DNA of 64,000 nucleotides from Sulfurimonas sp. (lineage in GTDB: Bacteria > Campylobacterota > Campylobacteria > Campylobacterales > Sulfurimonadaceae). The stretch spans positions 8,078-72,077 of the forward strand of contig NZ_JALOAN010000009.1 of NCBI RefSeq assembly GCF_023228785.1, given 5' to 3'. The position numbers were made by a program, and so were the translations under genes. Shown here in pieces: positions 8,013 to 15,524 of this stretch (the first letter of the stretch is position 1; each line of letters begins with the position of its first letter). The notes under the pieces were generated by a model that saw nothing but the letters and a program-made list of their open reading frames with translations, did not search any database and had not been told where the DNA came from.

Positions 8013-8857
8013 TATTCATCTCCACATAGAGGATGTGCTTTGTTATAGTTTTGTTGTTTCAATGCACTGCCTAATTTTGTATATATTTGTGTAGTAGCCA
8101 TACTAGAGTGTCCCAAAAGTTCACTAACATCAGCAATAGATGCACTACCATTTAATAGTTCTGTCGCATAAGAGTGTCGAAGTTGGTGCGGTGACACTCT
8201 TAACCCTACTCTTTTAAAGACTTTATTAACCCTATATCTTAGAGTGTTTTGGCTTAATCTTTCATCATTTGCCTCAAAAAGAAATATTTTTGGGGAGTTT
8301 TTTGTCAAATATTCATCTATAAGTTTCTTAGTTGATTTTAAAAGTGGTACATCTCTATGCTTAGCACCTTTACCTAAAACTCTTATCCACTCGCTTGATA
8401 TATCACTTAGCCTTAGATCACATAGCTCAGATATTCTAAGCCCTAAGGAGTAGAGCATCACTACGATTAATCTCTCATATTCATCTGCATACTCAAGTGC
8501 CTCAGTTATATGTTTATGTGATATTGGTTTTGGCAAAGTTTTTGCTACTTTTATGCTCTCATCTGCCTTTAGAAAAACGCTCATCTCATTATCATTTAAA
8601 AACTCAACAAAGCCTCTTATAGCACTTAGTTTTCTACTAATACTTTTAGGATTTAATTTTGCAATTTTTATACGATATGGCATAAGATTTATGATTAGTT
8701 TGTCATCTTCTTCATAGATCTCTACGGATTCTAATGCCTCTTTTATAGCCTCATCATAGCTCTTTATCGTTAGATCTGAGTAACCTCTAAAGCTCTCTAG
8801 GTGCTCTAGAAATGCTATCCTTTTTTTACTTACTAACTTTTTCAAGTAACTTCTCAA
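8012..8857 (-). CDS. Tyrosine recombinase of the Xer type
   Basis: The 281-aa protein has an N-terminal core-binding domain (~10-100) and a catalytic domain with all active residues visible: Arg141 (GLRISEL), a Lys near 163-166 (GKGAKHR), His224 and Arg227 (HQLRHSYATELL), His250 (LLGHSS) and nucleophile Tyr259 (TTQIYTK). Such enzymes resolve chromosome dimers at dif sites. Campylobacterota normally use a single longer recombinase, XerH; this protein is shorter (XerC/D length), so whether it is the dif resolvase or a second enzyme is open. No dif-like site is evident nearby. The gene lies inside an operon, overlapping its upstream neighbour by 32 bases, and not next to a mobile element. Confidence 0.85.
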   Translation of the reverse strand: MRSYLKKLVSKKRIAFLEHLESFRGYSDLTIKSYDEAIKEALESVEIYEEDDKLIINLMPYRIKIAKLNPKSISRKLSAIRGFVEFLNDNEMSVFLKADESIKVAKTLPKPISHKHITEALEYADEYERLIVVMLYSLGLRISELCDLRLSDISSEWIRVLGKGAKHRDVPLLKSTKKLIDEYLTKNSPKIFLFEANDERLSQNTLRYRVNKVFKRVGLRVSPHQLRHSYATELLNGSASIADVSELLGHSSMATTQIYTKLGSALKQQNYNKAHPLCGDE

Positions 8858-9290
8858 AATCTTTATGATATTTTGCCGCTTGACTTACCAACTTTTCATC
8901 AGTTACAACACTTGGAGCTAGCTTTTTATATGCACTTAGCATTATCTCACATATAGTTCTTATCTTTGCTCTATCTGCATTAGAGATGACTTCATGCGTT
9001 GCAATCTTATTTATATCTTGCATATAAGCCCTTGCATCTTCATTGTAAGAAACATACTTAAGGGAGGTGATAGACTGAGCCATAACAGTTGATGCCATGC
9101 GATTATATATATCCATACTAAAGGCTTCTTTTGCAAAAACAAGAGCTTCTTTATACTCACCTATTTCGTAGTAGTATTTTGCTTTTAAGGATTTTTCATA
9201 GGATGGGTTTATAAGGAAGTAAAGCGCCATAAGAAAAATTAGCAAAAAAGCTACACTTGGTATTAATACTCTAGATCTCATGAATTTCAA
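8826..9290 (-). CDS. Small membrane-anchored protein with TPR-like helices
   Basis: I do not recognise a named family. The 154-aa protein has an N-terminal membrane helix (~9-27) and then helices that read like one or two degenerate tetratricopeptide repeats (KAKYYYEIGEYKEALVFAKE at ~36-55). The remainder is helical and charged, so it is probably anchored in the inner membrane facing the periplasm. It overlaps the acyltransferase gene by 20 bases and the recombinase gene by 32, so it is translated as part of this operon. Confidence 0.7.
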   Translation of the reverse strand: MKFMRSRVLIPSVAFLLIFLMALYFLINPSYEKSLKAKYYYEIGEYKEALVFAKEAFSMDIYNRMASTVMAQSITSLKYVSYNEDARAYMQDINKIATHEVISNADRAKIRTICEIMLSAYKKLAPSVVTDEKLVSQAAKYHKDFEKLLEKVSK

Positions 9291-9903
9291 GCCCCTGTTT
9301 TATTAAAGTTCTCGCTTCTTGCATCTTCATATCACTTATATCAATCAAATCACTAATATAGTAGTTTATTGTACCAAATGGTTTTGGTATTACAAATTTA
9401 TCCCAGGAAGAGAATTGCCAATATGAACTAGGCTTTATTTCAACAAGAACTATTTTAACATTCGCTTTTTGAGCCATAACAATTATACCATCTGCAACTT
9501 CATGTCTAGGACCTTTTGGACCATCGGGCGTTATACCTAAATCATAACCATCTTTTAGCTCTTTTATGGATTGTATCAAAGCTCTTGCTCCACCTCTAGT
9601 CGATGAACCGCGAATCGTACCAAACTTAAAAAGCTCTAATGTTTTTGCAATTAGGTTACCATCAAAGTGTTCTGAAATTACTAATTTTACATGTGGAATT
9701 TTTCTATATCGGGTATAAGCATATGGGATCATAAGAAGCTCCCCATGCCAACAAGCCATGATAATAGGCTCATCGCCAATACTCTGCGGAGCATGAAACT
9801 TTATTTTATTTGTAGCATATAAAAGTCTAATCAAAAGCGAACCAAAAAAAGGCACGATAATTAGAGCAAGGGCACGACTTATTTTTTTAAGCAACAACTT
9901 CAC
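9271..9903 (-). CDS. DUF374 lysophospholipid acyltransferase-family protein
   Basis: The 210-aa protein starts with a hydrophobic helix and contains the DUF374 hallmarks: [15 protein letters not shown] (~50-64, in place of the acyltransferase HxxxxD box), [16 protein letters not shown] (~91-106) and [15 protein letters not shown] (~121-135). DUF374 proteins are related to the LpxL-type acyltransferases and are thought to act on lipid A or phospholipids at the inner membrane; the exact acceptor here is unknown. The start overlaps the end of miaB by 17 bases. Confidence 0.85.
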   Translation of the reverse strand: MKLLLKKISRALALIIVPFFGSLLIRLLYATNKIKFHAPQSIGDEPIIMACWHGELLMIPYAYTRYRKIPHVKLVISEHFDGNLIAKTLELFKFGTIRGSSTRGGARALIQSIKELKDGYDLGITPDGPKGPRHEVADGIIVMAQKANVKIVLVEIKPSSYWQFSSWDKFVIPKPFGTINYYISDLIDISDMKMQEARTLIKQGLEIHEI

Positions 9904-11182
9904 CTGTTAAAATTGTTCTTCCAATGGAAGTTATCTTAACATCTCTAAATTGACCTAGAAGTTCATCAGAACCTTTTACTTTTATAACGATATTATCATC
10001 GCTTCTACCACTTACATAGTAGTCTTGTATAAGATCTTCAAAGTATACTTTGTATGTTTTGCCAAGAGATGTAGCGTTTATCTCATCCAAAATTTCTGTA
10101 TGAAGATTTTGAAGTGTTGTAAGTCTAAGGGAAGCTACTTCTTCATCGACTGTGTTTGTAAAGTGCTCAGCTTCTGTCTCTGGTCGAGCAGAATATTTAA
10201 AAGAAAAAATTTGGTTAAATCTAACTTGACGCATAACATCTAAAGAGTCAAGAAAATCTTCATCACTCTCACCTGGAAAAGCGACGATAATATCAGTAGA
10301 GATACTGACTTCTGGACACTCTTTGCGGAGTTTTTCAACGCGATTTAAAAACCACTCTTTTGTGTAGCCTCGCTTCATCTCTTTTAAAACTTTACTAGAT
10401 CCACTTTGAAGTGGCATATGCATTGACTTACATATCTTAGGATTTTTTGCAAACTCTTCTATAAACTCATCGTCCATATGAAAGGGGTGTGGAGAGGTAA
10501 AGCGAATGCGCTCTAGCCCTTCTATCTTAGAGAGTCGTCTTAGAAGTTCTGAGAAGTTTACTTTTTCATGTTCTCCTGAAAATCTACGACCATAATTATT
10601 TACATTTTGTCCTAAAAGAAAGATCTCTTTAGCTCCTGCATCTACCGCTTTTTTAGCTTCATTTATGATAAGAGTATCAGGGATAGAGATCTCATCACCA
10701 CGAGTCTTTGGAACTATGCAGTAGGTACAAGATTTATCACAACCTATGGAGATATTTATAAAGGCTTTATATGAGGAGGTTCTAAAGTCATTGAAAGCAA
10801 ATTCGCTCTCATCGTAGTTTATATCTATCTCAACTGCTCTATCTTTATGTAAAACTTCACTAATTTTAGAGACATTTCTAGCACCTAAAACAAAGTTAAC
10901 ATATGGTGCTCTTTTTATGATCTCTTCGCCAAGATGTGACGCTGTACAACCGCAAACACCAATCTTTGCATCTGGTTTTTTCTTTTTATTAAAAACGCCA
11001 AGTTCTGAGAAAAGCTTTGATACTGGCTTTTCTCTAACTGAACAAGTATTTATGAGTATTAGATCTGCCTCTCTGAAGTCATTTGTAGTCTCATAGCCCT
11101 CTTTCTCTGTAAGCTCGGCTATCATATGCTCGCTATCTCGTGAGTTCATAGCACAACCTAAGGTCTCGATAAATAATTTCAT
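9887..11182 (-). CDS. miaB: tRNA-2-methylthio-N6-dimethylallyladenosine synthase MiaB
   Basis: The 431-aa protein has the UPF0004 domain with Cys10, Cys47 and a third Cys at 77/79 (GVCGC), the radical-SAM triad Cys148/152/155 ([17 protein letters not shown]) and a C-terminal TRAM domain. MiaB methylthiolates i6A37 of tRNAs that read UNN codons. It differs from RimO of this window by the MNSRDSEHM start and the VPKTRG sequence. The start codon overlaps the stop of a 23-codon reading frame (TAATG) and lies 11 bases after a perfect 9-bp hairpin at 11194-11221. Confidence 0.95.
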   Translation of the reverse strand: MKLFIETLGCAMNSRDSEHMIAELTEKEGYETTNDFREADLILINTCSVREKPVSKLFSELGVFNKKKKPDAKIGVCGCTASHLGEEIIKRAPYVNFVLGARNVSKISEVLHKDRAVEIDINYDESEFAFNDFRTSSYKAFINISIGCDKSCTYCIVPKTRGDEISIPDTLIINEAKKAVDAGAKEIFLLGQNVNNYGRRFSGEHEKVNFSELLRRLSKIEGLERIRFTSPHPFHMDDEFIEEFAKNPKICKSMHMPLQSGSSKVLKEMKRGYTKEWFLNRVEKLRKECPEVSISTDIIVAFPGESDEDFLDSLDVMRQVRFNQIFSFKYSARPETEAEHFTNTVDEEVASLRLTTLQNLHTEILDEINATSLGKTYKVYFEDLIQDYYVSGRSDDNIVIKVKGSDELLGQFRDVKITSIGRTILTGEVVA

Positions 11183-11253
11183 TATTTTATCTCAAACAGT
11201 TTTAACAAGTCCAAACTGTTTTCAGTCACTAAACCTTTGGTGAGAATATTCAT
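11182..11253 (-). CDS. Possible 23-codon leader peptide before miaB
   Basis: An ATG at 11253, preceded by AGGGTAT, opens 23 codons ending in a TAA that overlaps the miaB ATG (TAATG). The predicted peptide begins [10 protein letters not shown] and ends LLKLFEIK. The hairpin at 11194-11221 lies within it, so translating this frame would disrupt the hairpin and could couple to miaB. Frames this short occur by chance; only the overlap geometry argues for it. Confidence 0.3.
   Translation of the reverse strand: MNILTKGLVTENSLDLLKLFEIK
11194..11221 (-). promoter_or_regulatory. Hairpin with GGACTTGTT loop ahead of miaB
   Basis: Perfect 9-bp arms AAACAGTTT and AAACTGTTT enclose a 10-base loop that reads GGACTTGTTA on the miaB strand. 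The same loop sequence stands in hairpins with different stems upstream of the HP0268 homologue (11574-11591) and of rpmF (47254-47277). It ends 11 bases before the miaB start, where folding could hide the ribosome site. Confidence 0.6.
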
Positions 11254-11261
11254 TTTATACC

Positions 11262-11507
11262 CTAGCTAATTATATGTACTTGATACATATACTCATTGTC
11301 TGAAAGGCCGTATTTTACTTCACTCATATAAAAACTCTTACCTTTTTGCTCAAAATGATCTTGAAGCTCTAATAGATCTTTGTGAGAATTGTCTTTGTCA
11401 AAATAAAAAATCATATTCCCCTCTTTCTCTACACTAGCTTCTAGTTTGTCTAAATCAACTTTTTTTGGTTTTGTATCTATATCTGTTCTTGCAAATTTCA
11501 AATCCAT
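11262..11507 (-). CDS. HP0268-family protein
   Basis: The 81-aa protein matches my memory of Helicobacter pylori HP0268 in length and pattern: a central FYFDKDNSHKDLLELQ followed by FEQKGKSFYMSEVKYG and a C-terminal HIIS. HP0268 has an Smr-like fold, and nicking-endonuclease and nucleotide-pyrophosphatase activities have been reported for it; whether they are its job in the cell is unsettled. The family is largely limited to Campylobacterota, which supports the taxonomic reading of this window. It is the first gene of the minus-strand operon that continues with miaB, and its leader carries the structured element described at 11524-11591. Confidence 0.8.
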   Translation of the reverse strand: MDLKFARTDIDTKPKKVDLDKLEASVEKEGNMIFYFDKDNSHKDLLELQDHFEQKGKSFYMSEVKYGLSDNEYMYQVHIIS

Positions 11508-11523
11508 CTCTTTATTTCCTTTA

Positions 11524-11591
11524 ATTTATTTCATAAATTTAAGGGAACCTTTTCCCTATTCATTTATCACGCAAAACGAACAAGTCCGTTT
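11524..11591 (-). promoter_or_regulatory. Three-hairpin 5' leader, shared with rpmF
   Basis: Reading away from the start codon at 11507, three elements follow: the palindrome ATTTAT-GAA-ATAAAT (11524-11538), a hairpin with arms AGGGAA and TTCCCT (11542-11557), and a hairpin with arms AAACG/CGTTT around a GACTTGTT loop (11574-11591). The rpmF leader (47207-47277) has the same three elements in the same order, the outer hairpin beginning 67 bases from the start codon in both. Stems differ between the two; loop, ATTTAT palindrome and ATTAAAGGAAA near the ribosome site are shared. Confidence 0.6.
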
Positions 11592-11836
11592 CACTACGCT
11601 AATACCCCAAGGGTGCTCCGCCGTGCGCGCTTGGTTTCCCTCAGCGGGAAGCTCTCGGCACTAGTGCCTCTTTGAGAATGACTTGTCAAACTTTAAAGTC
11701 TTCCTCGTTCCATCTCTCTTTCAAGCGAGGTTTTAACCTCGCCAACTCTAAACACTCAACACCAATTTTACTACTATTAAAAAGTCTTGCATTATATACG
11801 AAAACTACTAAAAGTCATATTAAAGATAAATTTGGA
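11592..11836. other. Intergenic block of short GC-rich palindromes before nusA
   Basis: No convincing gene lies between the HP0268 leader and the nusA promoter. About 11605-11700 is much richer in G and C than its surroundings and contains short inverted repeats: TTCCC/GGGAA at 11636-11650, the palindrome GGCACTAGTGCC at 11657-11668, and further right arms GCGAGG/CCTCGC at 11725-11742. It may be a relic of dispersed palindromic repeats; frames crossing it look artificial. Confidence 0.5.
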
Positions 11837-11842
11837 TATAAT
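11837..11842 (+). promoter_or_regulatory. -10 promoter element for nusA
   Basis: TATAAT in the context TTTGGATATAATTTC lies 98 bases before the nusA start. The implied leader of roughly 90 bases is long for this genome and ends with AAGGAAATTGTTATG, a good ribosome site. Confidence 0.55.
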
Positions 11843-11939
11843 TTCGCACTTCATAAGAAATCCCAACAAATATTATTATTACTGTTTTTTATGAGACTTA
11901 AAAAAAACCGTTGCTTATGCAAAAATCAAGGAAATTGTT

Positions 11940-13073
11940 ATGGAAAAAATCTTAGATATTGTTGATGCTATTGCACATGAAAAAGGTCTCCAACCTGACA
12001 AAGTCATAGAGGCTTTAAAAACTGCATTTGTACAAACTGCAAAAAGAGTTATAGATAGAAGATTTGCTTTTGAGGCTACTATTGATAAAGCAAAAAAAAG
12101 TGTTGATATTGTTCAGACTATTACAGTTGTAGCCGATGATGATGAGAGACTTCTAGATGAAGAAGTTGCACCTGCATATATATCTCTAACTGATGCTAAA
12201 GAGTATGACGACCAAGTAGAACTTGATGACCAACTACAGATCCCACACGACCTAGAAGAGTATGGAAGAACTGCTGCATCTAACCTTCATCGTGAGATAG
12301 AGTACCATGTTCAAAGACTTGTAGAAGATGAGCTTTTTAACAAGTACAACTCTAAAATTGGAACACTTGTAAATGGTCGAGTTACAAGTGTAGATTCACA
12401 AAATGCTACATATATAGAAGTAGATGAAGTTCGTGCAGTACTACCTATGAAGAGTCGTATAAAAGGTGAGATCTTTAAAAAAGGTGATCATCTAAAAGCT
12501 GTTGTTCGTCGTGTTATAATGGATAAAGAAAATGGTATCCAAATAGAACTTTCACGTACATCTCCTAAGTTTTTAGAAGAGCTTTTAGCATTAGAAGTTC
12601 CTGAAATTGCAGATGGCGCAGTTATCATTGAAAAAAGTGCAAGAATTCCTGGTGAGAGAGCTAAAATAGCACTAATAAGCACGCATCCACAAGTCGATGC
12701 AGTTGGCGCTACTGTTGGTGTAAAAGGTGTTAGGATTAACGCAGTTAGTCGTGAGCTAATTGGTGAAAACATCGACTGTGTTGAATATACAACTATCCCT
12801 GAGCTTTTTATCTCAAGAGTTATGTCTCCTGCTATTATCTCTCATGTAGAAATCATAAGAGATGAAGATGGAGAGCCTGAAAAAGCTATAGTCACACTAC
12901 CAGCTGATCAAAAGTCAAAAGCAATAGGAAAGAGTGGTATAAATATCCGCCTTGCATCTATGTTAACTGGCTTAAATATAGAACTTGTAGAGAATGATGA
13001 AGTAACAGATGAGCAAGGCGAGACACAAGAGTCAAAAGATGGTGTTGATGCACTAGAGGCTTTATTTAATTAG
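11940..13073 (+). CDS. nusA: Transcription termination/antitermination protein NusA
   Basis: The 377-aa protein has the NusA layout: N-terminal RNA-polymerase-binding domain (~1-125, ending near AASNLHREIEYHVQRLVEDE), S1 domain (~130-200, GTLVNGRVTSVDSQNATYIEV), and two KH domains (~200-350, with VKGVRINAVSRELIGENID and KAIGKSGINIRLAS). It lacks the C-terminal acidic repeats of E. coli NusA, as is usual outside gammaproteobacteria. NusA controls pausing, Rho-independent termination and rRNA antitermination. The gene stands alone between repeat-rich intergenic regions. Confidence 0.95.
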   Translation: MEKILDIVDAIAHEKGLQPDKVIEALKTAFVQTAKRVIDRRFAFEATIDKAKKSVDIVQTITVVADDDERLLDEEVAPAYISLTDAKEYDDQVELDDQLQIPHDLEEYGRTAASNLHREIEYHVQRLVEDELFNKYNSKIGTLVNGRVTSVDSQNATYIEVDEVRAVLPMKSRIKGEIFKKGDHLKAVVRRVIMDKENGIQIELSRTSPKFLEELLALEVPEIADGAVIIEKSARIPGERAKIALISTHPQVDAVGATVGVKGVRINAVSRELIGENIDCVEYTTIPELFISRVMSPAIISHVEIIRDEDGEPEKAIVTLPADQKSKAIGKSGINIRLASMLTGLNIELVENDEVTDEQGETQESKDGVDALEALFN

Positions 13074-13095
13074 TCTGTAGTTTTTACAACACTAC

Positions 13096-13109
13096 TCCGT
13101 AATTACGGA
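13096..13109 (+). terminator. Perfect palindrome after nusA
   Basis: TCCGTAATTACGGA is a perfect 14-base palindrome 23 bases after the nusA stop codon. It has no clear T-run, so as a terminator it is only tentative. It precedes the long repeat block. Confidence 0.4.
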
Positions 13110-13142
13110 CTATTATAGCGCGTCGTCGAAGAATATATAGTC

Positions 13143-13234
13143 CGTCATGTTGAACGCTAACAACTCGTCATCCAGAACGCTAACAACCCGTCATCCTGAA
13201 CGCTAACAACCCGTCATCCTGAACTTGATTCAGG
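13143..13234 (+). repeat. 23-bp tandem array, four units
   Basis: Units begin at 13143, 13166, 13189 and 13212, each opening CGTCAT. Units 1-3 continue with GAACGCTAACAAC; unit 4 continues into the TCAAG-loop palindrome (TCCTGAACTTGATTCAGG). The period is exactly 23 bases with no spacer, so this is not a CRISPR array. Confidence 0.85.
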
Positions 13235-13307
13235 ATCTCTTGAGGGTTTAAAAACACAAAAAGCTTTAAAGTCCTGATGAGATTGCGGGTCAAGCCCGCA
13301 ATGACGG
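13217..13307. repeat. Pair of TCAAG-loop palindromes
   Basis: The first palindrome (about 13217-13237) has arms ATCCTGAA/TTCAGGAT and the second (13282-13302) has arms ATTGCGGG/CCCGCAAT; both enclose the pentaloop TCAAG (CTTGA on the other strand). The block CTCTTGAGG-N-TTTAAAAAC between them recurs at 44112-44131. The same composite follows the helicase gene. Confidence 0.8.
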
Positions 13308-13386
13308 AGATACTGAACCTGCAATGATGGAACTCTCAAGCCCGCAATGACGGAGATACTGAACCTGCAATGATGGAACTCTCAAG
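13295..13386 (+). repeat. 46-bp direct repeat built of 23-bp units
   Basis: Two identical 46-bp copies (13295-13340 and 13341-13386) each divide into two related 23-bp halves starting CCCGCAATGACGG and CCTGCAATGATGG. The first unit begins with the right arm of the preceding palindrome, so the array appears to have grown from that palindrome. Confidence 0.85.
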
Positions 13387-13404
13387 CTCTCGATTAGGAA
13401 AAAC

Positions 13405-14355
13405 TTAATTTTTTCCTATGTATGGATTTAATTTTAGTAATATTAGATCTGCTACCATATTCCCCAAAAGTGTCAAAAAGGCTGTTATTATCAGAGTTCC
13501 CATAATTATGGGATAGTCACGACTAAGTGCACTCATAAAAAAGAGTTGCCCCATTCCATCGATTCCAAAGATAGATTCTAAAATAACACTTCCACCAATA
13601 AGCCCAGGAAGAGAAAGCCCTAGCAATGTAATAATTGGAGGTAAAAGGTTTGGAAGAATGTAGTAACGAAGTAGTTGTTTTTGTGAGAGACCTCTTGAGA
13701 GTGCAAAAAAGTAGTAATCACTTTTTAAGATCTCAAGCGTTAATGAGCGGACATAAATTATCATACTTCCAAGCCCTACAAATATCATAACTCCCACTGG
13801 CAAAACAAGATGCCAAGCCATATCAAGATAGTAAGATAAACCCTCTTTTGGCTCAATAGAGTGAAGTCCCGCTATTGGAAAAAGGTTCAAATTTAATGAC
13901 AAAAATATAATAAATAAAAGAGCCAAATAAAACGATGGCATAGAAAATGAGACTAATGAGATCTGACGAATAATGTAGTCTGCTTTTTTCTCATACTTCA
14001 TTGCCGCTTTGATCCCAAGGTACAAAGATATTACAAAAACTGCCACAAGTGCAATGGAGTTCATTATAAGCGTTATTGGAAGTCTTTTTAAGATCTCAGA
14101 GCTTACATCTTGCCCCGTTACAAAAGAGATGCCAAAATTTAGCGTGAGTATATTTTTTATCCAGTCAAAGTATTGAGCTGTGAGAGATTTGTCTAAACCA
14201 TAAACTGCTTTTAGTTGTTGTATTGCCTCTTCTGTCATGTTTGGGTTTAACTCTCCTGCTGCAAAAAAACTATTTGGAGCGGCATGTATTGCTAAAAATG
14301 AGATGATTGAGATAAGTAGTAACATAAAGATTATATAAAAGATTTTTTTTATCAT
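13405..14355 (-). CDS. DppB/OppB-type ABC transporter permease
   Basis: The 316-aa protein has an N-terminal membrane helix, the DppB-type periplasmic segment (YGLDKSLTAQYFDWIKNIL, ~53-71, then LNFGISF), and a permease core with about six helices in total. The coupling loop appears as LSRGLSQKQLLRYYILPNLL (~213-232), the EAA-type motif that contacts the ATPase. Proteins of this family form one half of di/oligopeptide or nickel importers. No partner permease, ATPase or binding protein is adjacent, which is unusual because these genes normally sit together. It runs toward the repeat block after nusA. Confidence 0.88.
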   Translation of the reverse strand: MIKKIFYIIFMLLLISIISFLAIHAAPNSFFAAGELNPNMTEEAIQQLKAVYGLDKSLTAQYFDWIKNILTLNFGISFVTGQDVSSEILKRLPITLIMNSIALVAVFVISLYLGIKAAMKYEKKADYIIRQISLVSFSMPSFYLALLFIIFLSLNLNLFPIAGLHSIEPKEGLSYYLDMAWHLVLPVGVMIFVGLGSMIIYVRSLTLEILKSDYYFFALSRGLSQKQLLRYYILPNLLPPIITLLGLSLPGLIGGSVILESIFGIDGMGQLFFMSALSRDYPIIMGTLIITAFLTLLGNMVADLILLKLNPYIGKN

Positions 14356-14415
14356 AAGAGGGATTATATCAAAATTTAACTCTTCTTAAAAGTAGAAAAA
14401 AGAGTTAAAATTTTC

Positions 14416-15081
14416 TTAAAAACTAGCAGAAACCGTAGCTACAATATTATCTTCTGTTTTAGTAGTAGAAGCTTCAAAATCCATTGCAGTGTACGCAACA
14501 CTAAAGTCATAATTAGATATAGTTTTAGTTACGCCAATAAGCTAATAAACTCCTATATATTCGTACTTTCCAAGAGTTGCATCTATACTAATATCCATAG
14601 GCAAAGGGAGACTAACATAGGCTTCGTACGCATTTTCTGGATCTCCATCATCGGTTTTTATACCTAGGCTATATTTTGCTCCAATTTCAACTACTTTAAA
14701 ATCATAACTAAGCTCTAAATACGCTTCACTAAAGTTTAGCGCTTGTGAATCATTTGGATAAGCATAATAAATACATCCTATATCATATACAACTCCATAA
14801 ACTTTATTTTTATAACCTGCATAAGCGTCAAGTTCCATAGAAGCATCACTTCCTTCATATCTAACATTAGAGCCCCATGTCCCAAGATAAAGACCTTTAT
14901 AATCCAAGTCAAACCCACCATTAATTGCTGGCGAATCTTCACTTTGACTCATACCTCTCCATACATAGTTACTTGTTAATGCCACATTTGCACTTACTCC
15001 AACTTCTGAAAGTATATTTTCTGCATATACACTTGTACTTACCAGTGTTGCTGTTATTAAACTTATTAGCACTTTTTTCAT
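14416..15081 (-). pseudogene. TorF-like outer-membrane porin interrupted by an amber codon
   Basis: The reading frame starts at 15081 with a signal peptide (MKKVLISLITATLVSTSVYA) and beta-strand repeats typical of the TIGR02001/TorF putative porins (ALTSNYVWRGMSQSEDSPAI, ~35-54). After 179 codons it meets TAG at 14542-14544, preceded by YEYIGVY. Reading on in the same frame gives 41 more codons (LIGVTKTISNYDFSV ... ending VATVSASF, then TAA at 14416). That tail is the normal family C-terminus with the terminal Phe needed for outer-membrane assembly. Thus a single codon separates the gene from a full-length porin. It may be a pseudogene, a sequencing error or suppressed. It lies just after glnK, so ammonium or amine uptake is a conceivable role, but that is guesswork. 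Confidence 0.8.
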
Positions 15082-15106
15082 TTGTTGTCCTTTTTTTACA
15101 AATTAA

Positions 15107-15126
15107 GAGGATCTTTTTATCCTCTA
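15107..15126 (-). terminator. Terminator after glnK
   Basis: Arms AGAGGAT and ATCCTCT enclose a 6-base loop between the PII gene and the porin gene. On the minus strand a T-rich stretch follows, so it probably ends the amt-glnK transcript and separates it from the porin gene. Confidence 0.6.
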
Positions 15127-15153
15127 ATTTATTAATAACTTATATAAAAACTA

Positions 15154-15495
<342 letters not shown>

Positions 15496-15524
15496 TTACT
15501 CCTTGTATAAATTTGTGTAAATTC

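Noticed and set aside
8012..8857. Integron or phage integrase
   Set aside because: The recombinase gene sits inside a conserved-looking operon, with no attachment sites, cassettes or phage genes around it; an Xer-type role is more likely.
11446..11965. Plus-strand frames of 72 and 97 codons before nusA
   Set aside because: One is antisense to the HP0268 homologue and crosses the palindrome block; the other runs into nusA in another frame and contains the nusA promoter.
13143..13386. Possible CRISPR array
   Set aside because: The repeat units are contiguous, with no unique spacers, and there are no cas genes nearby.
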